A DNA stretch of 64,000 nt from assembly GCF_014851395.1 (NCBI RefSeq), contig NW_024040152.1, positions 20,078,308 through 20,142,307 of the forward strand, given 5' to 3'. Under the pieces are notes generated by a model. It was not told where the DNA came from. It did no database searches and worked only from the letters and a program-made list of their open reading frames with translations. Origin of the DNA: Micropterus salmoides. Lineage: Eukaryota > Chordata > Actinopteri > Centrarchiformes > Centrarchidae. Below, one piece after another: positions 56,487 to 64,000 of this stretch. Within the stretch, counting starts at the first letter, position 1; every line of letters begins with the position of its first letter. A program made the translations under genes and the position numbers.

Positions 56487-56574
56487 CTATACAGATTTAG
56501 GTTAGTGAACCAGTTTTGAACTAAAATGATCACATGGCACGCTGTAAACAGGAAGGTGGCCGATCTGAAGAGAC
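56487..56574 (-). pseudogene. SMG9: SMG9 exon fragment (right arm)
   Basis: The minus strand reads SLQI, one extra base, then ATFLFTACHVIILVQNWFT and NLNLYR before a splice donor (TATAG/GTGGGT). This matches the SMG9 segment that follows its GTPase-like core. It lies about 6.7 kb downstream of two other SMG9 exons at 63219-63629, in the same orientation and correct order. The extra G and the adjoining LINE indicate that the exon is broken. The same extra G occurs in the left arm, so the break predates the duplication. Confidence 0.7.
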
Positions 56575-58122
56575 TTATGCGGCATTCAGACCAAACGTGA
56601 ATTTTCAAATAAATAATGTAGTAAACAAGTGTGAAAAAGTGATAAATGTAATGCGTTCCCTCTCAGGTAGTACATGGGGTGCAGGCAGAGATACTCAACT
56701 AATGATCTACAGGGCAATGGTAAGGACTGGATTATGGTTGTGTATGTTATGGGACAGCAGCTGAAACACACTTAAAAAGGCTGGAAGTTATACAGGCTAA
56801 CTGAGACTATGTTGCGGGGCCCTTTGTACAACTCCAGTCCCGGCTTTACTGGTAGAGATGGGGGAAATGCCACTATCAATTCGACGGGAGAAATTGGCAA
56901 TGCAGTATATTGTTAAGCTATGGGCACATAAAGGACAACATCCTACAAAAACAGTACTACTTAAGGCATGGGAGTGGGAGTCAGGGAAAAGGAGGAAGGA
57001 ATGTTTTATATTTAACATGAGTAAAAAGGTGGAGGAACTGGGACAGAGGGAGGTAGGGGTGGCCCCGCAAGTTCACTGGTCAGTTGTACCACCGTGGATG
57101 CTGCCCATACCAGAAATAAACTTCAGTATAATGGACAACATAAAACATCATGAAGGCACTGTGCATTCCCATATGGTAAAACAAAGACTGGAAAATCATT
57201 GGGGGTCTTATCTACAGATCTATACAGATGGATCTCAAGATCCACAAAATAGGAAGTCAGGTTTTGCTTTTTATATCCCACAATATGAAATTGTAAAGCT
57301 CAAGTGACTGTCTGAGAGGGTATCGGTGTATACAACAGAACTTCTAGCTATTGTATGGGCACTACAGTGGGTGGAGGAAGTTCAACCAAGAAGAGCAGTA
57401 TTATGCTCCGATTTGTCTTCAGTGTTGAGGAAGCGATTGGGGAGCACGGCCAGACCTTTTTGTAGAGCTGATGGTTCTGTTGCATAGAATCGAACAGGCT
57501 GGAGGGTCAGTGGGATTTCTTTGGGTGCCTGCACTTGTTGGGGTGGAAGGGAATGAGGTGGCAGACAGGGCAGCAAAAATGGCTTTGAAAAGAGACATTG
57601 AGCTAGCAGTTTGGATTGTTTCTGAATGTCGGACTGTCATTAAGGGACACATTACAGCAGTGTGGCAGAGGGAGTGGGAAAATGAAACAAGGGGTCATCA
57701 CTAGTATTCAATGCAAAAAAAGAGAAGACATTCTGTAATCATGACAAGACAACGACTGGGACACTGTGGACTTGCATAGGATCTGGCAAAGATGGGCAAA
57801 CATGAGGATGGACTCTGTAGAACCTGCAATCAACAACAGACTGTTAAACATGTGTTTATGGAATGTCGGCAGTACAAAAAGCAAAGGGATCAACTTTACT
57901 CTACGCTATCAGGAGCTGGAATACAGACAGTGACATTGAGAGACATTTTGAATCCTCCTGAGAACCAATCGAAGATAGTGGAAGCAGTCATGTACTTTAT
58001 ATCTGCAACAGGATTACCCCTCTGAAAATGGTGATGCCATGAAACGATACTGAGAATGAACTGTGAGAGGCAGCAATATGCCGCAAGGCAGCTAGTCTGC
58101 TGGAAAGCCAGAAGAAGAAGAA
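56575..58122 (+). mobile_element. I-clade-like LINE with RNase H (right arm)
   Basis: Fuller copy of the 29782-31094 element. RT end (INNVVNKCEKVINVMRSL), connection domain, RNase H (IYTDGSQDPQ..., ELLAIVWALQWVE, WVPALVGVEGNEVADRAA), then RQRLGHCGLA and the cysteine-rich C.TCNQQQTVKHVFMECR end, with stop at 58025. The 3' tail is GAAGAAGAAGAAC. Internal stops occur near 57306 and 57450. The 5' truncation falls at or inside an SMG9 exon. Confidence 0.75.
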
Positions 58123-58741
58123 CGCGAATTTTCTCCTTGCGATGCTTTCCTTGCATGAGTACATTTGCTGCAAGTGTTCACACAAAAGGTGAGAAGGCGA
58201 TTTTAACGCGATAACGTGAATAAATACAACTTGCCATTACTACAGCTGTATGAACCCAAAGTAAACATTTTGCTGTGATTAAATAGCAATAAACGGATTA
58301 AACTGATGCCGAAATAACTACAACATGATACAGATTTGCTAAACATATGAATTCATGCTTTGTCAGGTCTGTCAGCAAGACAGCAGGACAACAACTTCTA
58401 AACTGGTTGTTTTCTGAATGGAGTTTGGATCAATCAGGGCTATTCTATGCTAACTTGGTCACAGTAAAGTACAATGATAGCTGGAATAAAGTTACAGACA
58501 CATGTTTTCTGAACTCACCAGGTAGTTCAACTTCCACGCTTTCTTTTCTCCAAGTAATGTCGAGTTTTGTCCAGTTTTTATATAAATATGAAGTCGTAGT
58601 CTGTTGCAGTGCTGCTCCCTGCTCCTCTCCCCCAAGTTTAGCCAGCAGCTTTTCAATCCTCCGTTCTGCCCGGCCCTCTCCACACATCGCTCTGAAGCCG
58701 TCAGTGATGTATGGACAATCTCAACACTGATAGGCTATCGA

Positions 58742-59050
58742 GACAAAAATAGGAATTGGTCCCTCAAGGTTATGCACCTGAGCTCACATAAACAACTAGT
58801 GTTAACACATTTTCACTCACAGCCATCTGCAGGCATTGTCGATGAGGTGGACAAGAATAGATGGGCTGAGCATTGGCTAAAGAAACAAAGAATTTATAAT
58901 TTTTTACAGTTACAGTCTCATCGTAACTTCTTTGTCTTCCAAGGGACATGTCTATTTACACAGTTCATGACTTTTATTCTGACAGAAGATTACTACGACT
59001 GTCAGCAAATCCATAATACTTCATTCAAACCTGTGTATCCAAGAAGATGA
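58742..59050 (+). other. Unrecognised coding-like fragment at the palindrome edge
   Basis: Right after the right arm ends, a frame stays open for about 100 codons to TGA at 59050: RDKNRNWSLKVMHLSSHKQL, VDEVDKNRWAEHWLKKQRIY, NFFVFQGTCLFTQFMTFILT, EDYYDCQQIHNTSFKPVYP. The composition (Trp, Tyr, Cys, Phe spread through a regular sequence) looks like real protein rather than chance. I do not recognise the family. The start is cut by the palindrome edge, so this is the C-terminal end of something, or the last exon of a gene whose other part was displaced. Confidence 0.4.
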
Positions 59051-59299
59051 CTTTCTCCTGTGTGATGAAGAAATCAATGTCTGTGCTCTGGTTTCCTCCT
59101 CTTTCCTTGATTTCTTGAGTCTGGGCTCTGAATACGTAACCACTGTGCAAACTAATATGATGACCTCCATAACTTATTCTTCCAAGTAGCCTGTCTCTCA
59201 CTGAAAGTACACTAATGTAAAACCTGGGAATTTTCTCAAGTTTTGGAAATAAGTTTAAAGAAATGATTGTACTACTACTTCCATTAACAAAGGCATTTA
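59051..59299. other. Short non-coding stretch
   Basis: Could be the 3' UTR of the preceding fragment. No further motif. Confidence 0.3.
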
Positions 59300-59301
59300 T
59301 A

Positions 59302-60919
59302 CAGTGGGTACAGAAAGTATTCAGACCCCTTTAAATATTTCTCTCTTTTTTTCATTGCAGCCATTTTCCAAAAATCAAAAAAGTTCATTTTATTTCTCAG
59401 TAATGTACACTCAGCACCCCATCTTGACAGAAAAAAAAACAGAAATGTAGAAATTTTTGCAAATTTATTAAAAAAGAAAAACTGAAATATCACATGGTCA
59501 TAAGTATTCAGACCCTTTGCTCAGTATTTAGTAGAAGCACCCTTTTGATCTAATACAGCCATGAGTCGTTTTGGGAAAGATGCAACAAGTTTTTCACATC
59601 TGGATTTGGGTATCCTCTGCCATTCCTCCTTGCAGATCCTCTCCAGTTCTGTCAGGTTGGATGGTAAACGTTGGTGGACAGCCATTTTCAGGTCTCTCCA
59701 GAGATGCTCAATTGGGTTTAAGTCAGGGCTCTGGCTGGGCCATTCAAGAACAGCCACGGAGTTGTTGTGAACCCACTCCTTCGTTATTTTAGCGGTGTGC
59801 TTAGGGTCATTGTCTTGTTGGAAGGTAAACCTTCGGCCCAGTCTGAGATCCAGAGCACTCTGGAAAAGATTTTCGTCCAGGATATCCCTGTACTTGGCCG
59901 CATTCATCTTTCCCTCGATTGCAACCAGTCGTCCTGTCCCTGCAGCTGAAAAACACCCCCACAGCATGATGCTGCCACCACCATGCTTCACTGTTGAGAC
60001 TGTATTGGACAGGTGATGAGCAGTGCCTGGTTTTCTCCACACATACCGCTTAGAATTAAGGCCAAAAAGTTCTATCTTGGTCTCATCAGACCAGAGGATC
60101 TTATTTATCACCGTCTTGGAGTCCTTCAGGTGTTTTTTAGCAAACTCCATGCGGGCTTTCATGTGTCTTGCACTGAGGAGAGGCTTCCGTCGGGCCACTC
60201 TGCCATAAAGCCCCGACTGGTGGATTGCTGCAGTGATGGTTGACTTACTACAACTTTCTCCCATCTCCCGACTGCATCTCTGGAGCTCAGCCACAGTGAC
60301 CTTTGGGTTCTTCTTTACCTCTCTCACCAAGGCTTCTCCCCCGGACGGCCAGCTCTAGGAAGGGTTCTGGTCGTCCCAAACGTCTTCCATTTGAGGATTA
60401 TGGAGGCCACTGTGCTCTCAGGAACCTTAAGTGCAGCAGAAGTTTTTTTGTAACCTTGGCCAGATCTGTGCCTTGCCACAATTCTGTCTCTGAGCTCTTC
60501 AGGCAGTTCCTTTGACCTCATGATTCTCATTTGCTCTGACATGCACTGTGAGCTGTAAGGTCTTATATAGACAGGTGTGTGGCTTTCCTAATCAAGTCCA
60601 ATCAGTATAATCAAACACAGCTGGACTCAAATGAAGGTGTAGAACCATCTCAAGGATGATCAGAAGAAATAGACAGCACCTGAGTTAAATATGAGTGTCA
60701 CGGCAAAGGGTCTGAATACTTATGACCATGTGATATTTCAGGTTTTCTTTTTTAATAAATTTGCAAAAATTTCTACATTTCTGTTTTTTTCTGTCAAGAT
60801 GGGGTGCTGAGTGTACATTACTGAGAAATAAAATGAACTTTTTTGATTTTTGGAAAATGGCTGCAATGAAACAAAGAGTGAAAAATTTAAAGGGGTCTGA
60901 ATACTTTCTGTACCCACTT
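59302..60919 (-). mobile_element. Tc1/mariner element, second copy
   Basis: Same family as 46255-47884, in opposite orientation. The ends are CAGTGGGTACAGAAAGTATT and AATACTTTCTGTACCCACTT, the last base changed, with TA at 59300-59301 and 60920-60921. The inverted repeats of about 220 bp again hold AAGTATTCAGACCC twice. It lies outside the palindrome. Confidence 0.93.
59521..60542 (-). pseudogene. Tc1 transposase, frameshifted (second copy)
   Basis: The N-terminal part (60542 to about 60330) ends at a deletion in the GRP hinge (AGRPGEKPW), after which the frame resumes as MVREVKKNPKVTV down to 59521. The catalytic part is better preserved than in the 46650 copy: GGGSIMLWGCFSAAGTG and HLWRDLK are intact, with DD34E residues in SDETKIELFG, QQDNDPKHTA and SPDLNPIEH. 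Both copies are broken in the same hinge but by different changes. Confidence 0.9.
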
Positions 60920-60921
60920 TA

Positions 60922-61640
60922 TATATATTTATAGACCCAATTAGACGCCTGTCCCTCTTACTGGCCTGGTGTGGCTACACGTTTGACAAATAGGCGCAGA
61001 TCTCAATTAGGATGCCTGGTCTGGTTTTAGAAGTTTTAGAAGCCCGGTCAGCTACTTGAGCTAAGCTGCTTAGATTGTGCATACTTATATAAATGTTGGT
61101 ATAAATGGACTTGCAGCACATTGTTAGATTGGTTAGACTCCCAATAATGAGCACCAAAGAATTATTCATGCACATGCACTGGCATGGTAAAGGAATTAAA
61201 GGCCCAAATATAAGCAGGATGAGCTCTGTGATTTAAGCAAATGAAAGCCCGGGTTATTCATTGAAGTTTTACCGTACTATATATGATTTTCTGGTGTGTG
61301 GACATTGTGCAGTGTCACAAAATGAATATTTTTTTTAAATGTTGTGTGAACTGTTAGAAAACAAACAAAAGTATGATAAGCTGACACTCTACAGTAGCAG
61401 ATGGGTTTACAATGTCGCCCCTGTGTGTTCAGAAAGAGCACCATCACTTTTAAGTGCAGCTTTAAAATCCAACATTTTGATGTAGATAATATAGAAATGT
61501 ACTATTGATTTGTATTATGTGTTTGTGGTAATTTAATTTTGAATGGGCGGAGAATACACTATTAATTTAAGTTAAGCAGACATTTAATAGTTTATTTTAT
61601 TAAACCCAAAACATATTTTCCTTTCTCTAATAACCTATAA
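60922..61640. other. Non-coding, nothing recognised
   Basis: AT-rich, no supported frame. Confidence 0.4.
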
Positions 61641-62110
61641 CAGAGGTCACTAATAGACGGACCGCGGTCCGGATACAGATCCAGCCACTGTCCTCTCCGG
61701 ACTGCCGACCTACAGCCGATTTATTATTGGAGCACTTCTATTTTAACCCGCGCAGCTTTTTTAGCATTTACTGTACTGGTTTAGCGGACTAGGAAACTCA
61801 CAGACCAATCGCATGTGCTCTAATCGTCTCATGTGACACTGCTCAGCCAATCAAATCTGTGCATTCCGATGCTTGCGAGTCGAGTCCGCAAGATTCACCA
61901 GAGACGTTTTGGAAACACGCACGAATTGAGGAGACATAAGGGAAAAGAGATTTCACGTGGCTTTTAATCAAGACGGTACAGATTTTTACATGTACATTAC
62001 TCCCACGGACAGTTCAAATCAGAATATCTCATTGAACTTCAATGCTAGCTGGCAGGACAAACTAGAGCTCACGTTTCTCACTGAACAAGAGAAAATAGGA
62101 GTGGTAGCTC
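61641..62110 (+). mobile_element. Possible hAT element fragment
   Basis: It starts CAGAGGTCACTAATAGACGG and ACCGCGGTCCGG, which resembles the 5' end of hAT elements (CAGnGGT..., GC-rich palindrome GGACCGCGGTCC). Broken frame pieces (for example SWQDKLELTFLTEQEKIGVV near 62045-62105) follow. No 3' end identified. Confidence 0.35.
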
Positions 62111-62576
62111 TGTAAGAGGGAATGAAAGAGAAGAGGAGGCGTTACAGCTGTTCATTTGCTATGATGTGTTGAGTGTTTATTATAAAATTGGTTAAGACAA
62201 CACTTAATCACTTCAAGCTACACTTTTTATTAAATTTTTTCTAAAAATTAGGCATTTTATTTTAGTTTACTTAAATTTAGAATTTATTATTAGAGTAGTT
62301 ATTATTTATTATCCCTCCAGTTTGATGTGAAAACTGACTGAAATATTATTTGATTTGACAGTCTGTTGTTGATTAAAAACATTATGGATTATTCTACTCC
62401 CTGATCAGCGCCTTTCTTTTAGAGGATTTATTTCACGGATGATGTTACTGGTGTATCAATGCTATAGTTTTAGACCACTCTGTAGTTCAGGTTAGTCTTA
62501 TATTGTACTAACAATAGTGTAAGTCTAACAGTAACTTTTGTATTAAGAAAAAAATCCCTCAAAAAGTTCAGTCCTT

Positions 62577-62877
62577 CTCGATTTAGTCAACCGCTTATCC
62601 TGCGTACAGGGTCGCGGGGGGGCTGGAGCCAATCCCAGCTGACATCGGACGCAAGGCGGGGTACACCCTGGACAGGTCGCCAGTCCATCGCAGGGCCACA
62701 CCTAGACAAACAACCACTCACGCTCACACCTAAGGACTTTGGATGGTGAGAGCACCCACGCAGACACTGGGAGAACATGCAAACTCCACACAAAAAGGCC
62801 TGGGAAACTGAGGTTTGAACCCACAACCTTCTTGCTGTGAGACAACAGTGCTAACCACTGCACCACGGTGCCGCCCA
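62577..62877 (-). mobile_element. SINE-like repeat with tRNA-type promoter boxes
   Basis: On the minus strand the head GCGGCACCGTGGTGCAGTGG with TTAGCACTGTTG resembles box A, and GGTTCAAACC near 62815 resembles box B. The body GTGTGGAGTTTGCATGTTCT and the end GGGTCGCGGGGG / AGGATAAGCGG are typical of a very common fish repeat. A 3' scrap is at 43290-43345. Confidence 0.65.
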
Positions 62878-63218
62878 GAACATTTCCTATTTTTTCAAAT
62901 TCCTCTTAAATACTAGAGGATATTCTGTCATTATGGGAAAGTCTCATTCTTGTCAGCATCTTTTAATGGTGGACATACTATTTCTAAATGAAATCATCAT
63001 CTAATCATTTAATTTGATAAATTTCAAATTTATCATCATTTACACGTAACTGAGCAGTTGACAAGCTTGAGCTTATTGTTGGTGTTAGCACCACCCTTGC
63101 CTTGGATCTTCCTCAGGATACTGCAACACATCACAATAAAACACAAAACACTGTCCTTACAGTACAGTATAAATATAGTGGCTCAACAATCAACTAAATT
63201 CATTGAACACTAACTCAC

Positions 63219-63316
63219 CTCCATGGCACTGTCACACCAGTTCATCTGATCATCCACTAGCTTGATGCTGTGCTTCATCTTCTCTGGAGGGAGGAGTTTA
63301 GACTGGCCAACCATAG
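63219..63316 (-). CDS. SMG9: SMG9 exon (internal)
   Basis: The 98-nt exon has an acceptor (TTGCAG) and a donor (GAG/GTGAGT). It reads MVGQSKLLPPEKMKHSIKLV with DDQMNWCDSAME, matching the highly conserved start of the core domain of SMG9, the factor that joins SMG8 to control SMG1 kinase in nonsense-mediated mRNA decay. It joins in frame with the exon at 63405-63629 across a Pro codon. The next exon (with the GTG.GLQGTGKS nucleotide-binding loop) was not found before the palindrome. Confidence 0.85.
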
Positions 63317-63404
63317 CTGCAAGTCAAATGAAATAAAGTAACTGTAACTCATATTTTCAGTAGAAGAAAAACCTGTTATGTTTGTGAAATCCACAATAAC
63401 TTAC

Positions 63405-63629
63405 GGTCCACATTGCTGCTCGATGCAGTAGCACCCATCACCCTGTTCTGGATCTGGTATACAGGCTGAGTCCATGCCCTTCCTTCCCCATCTTGGAGGG
63501 CCCAGGACCAGGGGGCTGAGCAGCTGCTTCTGGAGGGGTCCCCGGCTTCCCTCCATCATCCCTGGCTTTCATTAGCATGATGGGCTTCTCTGGAGCTCCA
63601 CTCACAGGCGCATTCTGCGATGACTTGGC
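63405..63629 (-). pseudogene. SMG9: SMG9 exon with an apparent frameshift
   Basis: From the acceptor (TTTTCAAG) it reads AKSSQNAPVSGAPEKPIMLM, KARDDGGKPGTPPEAAAQPP and SKMGKEGHG. At about 63450 the frame shifts: TQPVYQIQNRVMGATASSSN and VDP continue in another frame to the donor (ACC/GTAAGT). One base is missing or extra relative to an open SMG9. This is the Pro-rich disordered N-terminal part. Either the gene is a pseudogene or the base is a sequence error. The rest of the N-terminus lies beyond the window's right edge. Confidence 0.75.
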
Positions 63630-63659
63630 CTTGAAAAGGATCCAACAACAGCAAGTCGA

Positions 63660-64000
63660 TAGATCACAACAGGCTAAATGAAGAAGCGCTTAACCATCTG
63701 TACTTTCTGGAGGGATCACTAATTAACTGTGACTACATATGTGTTTATAGTTCTAATCTCTGACAAGAGTTATGTAAATTTCTAAGTACCCCACATGGCC
63801 TTGGACAAAAGTGTGAAGGAAGGAATTCATGTAAATCTACTCACGACCAAACTTTCTTCTCAAATTCGATAATATGATGTTTGATTTCACATATTTTGGT
63901 CACATTACTGTATATTCTGACTTTGTGGTCAACTGGACTTTCCTGCAAGCAAGTTTAAAAGCTCTAATGACATAGTTATTGTATTATTATTATTTGTGTT
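63660..64000. other. SMG9 intron or upstream sequence
   Basis: No exon recognised up to the window edge. Confidence 0.4.

Larger units (their letters stand above)
43867..58741 (-). repeat. Right arm of the giant inverted repeat
   Basis: Reverse-complement partner of 28967-40174. The extra length is explained by the Tc1 element (46255-47884), the Penelope-like element (51802-53429), 0.58 kb at 54065-54640 and 0.23 kb at 57225-57455, partly offset by about 110 bp missing in the LINE. The outer edge at 58741 lies within CTGATAGGCTATCG, directly before an unrelated coding-like fragment. Because SMG9 exons continue to the right in the same orientation as the right-arm fragment, this arm may be the ancestral one. 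Confidence 0.9.

Noticed and set aside
57382..57652. Antisense frames over the I-clade LINE
   Set aside because: Shadows of the RNase H frame on the other strand.
63000..63140. Possible next SMG9 exon after an acceptor-like site near 63123 (minus)
   Set aside because: Only the first bases resemble YLRDQ; the nucleotide-binding loop GLQGTGKS cannot be read in any frame.

Overview
The window looks like teleost (ray-finned) fish genomic DNA. It has spliced, intron-rich genes, Tc1-type DNA transposons, a Ty3/gypsy chromovirus, L2-like and I-clade LINEs, a Penelope-like element, tRNA-derived SINEs with typical fish tails, and a repeat-associated SAMD3-like gene family that I know mainly from fish. 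I saw no rRNA, no free-standing tRNA and no CRISPR. All calls are by eye; no search or alignment program was run.

Layout. 1-1268: 3' end of a decayed chromovirus with its LTR, sitting in intron 1 of a broken Ly6/uPAR-like gene whose first exon (1276-1321) and upstream flank (to about 2158, resuming about 4700-5362) survive. 3729-4419: an LTR-like copy inside that flank. 5363-6330: a truncated Tc1 element. 7848-17188: a 9.3-kb CACTA-like DNA transposon with CACTG termini, TA flanks, an open 903-codon zinc-finger/Tnp2-like transposase and a seven-exon SAMD3-like second gene. 18.5-19.1 kb: two exons of a repeat-associated teleost protein family. 22.5-25.9 kb: the decayed end of a second CACTA-like element with a fold-back element nested in it. 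27.3-27.6 kb: a possible solo LTR.

28,967-58,741 is a giant imperfect palindrome: an 11.2-kb left arm, a 3.7-kb spacer and a 14.9-kb right arm. Each arm carries, from outside to inside, an I-clade LINE, an SMG9 exon fragment, an L2-like LINE and a complete five-exon gene for a 207-aa GPI-anchored protein with two LU (Ly6/uPAR) domains. The two genes point at each other, tail to tail. The right arm is longer mainly because a Tc1 element (46255-47884) and a Penelope-like element (51802-53429, with a hammerhead ribozyme motif) inserted after the duplication. Both empty sites are visible in the left arm.

From 58.7 kb to the end: an unrecognised coding-like fragment at the palindrome edge, a second Tc1 copy, a possible hAT fragment, a SINE-like repeat and two SMG9 exons on the minus strand. 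One of these exons carries an apparent frameshift. SMG9 next to two-LU-domain genes recalls the human 19q13.31 neighbourhood (PLAUR, SMG9, LYPD5), so this appears to be the teleost counterpart of that locus, expanded and rearranged by inverted duplication and transposons.
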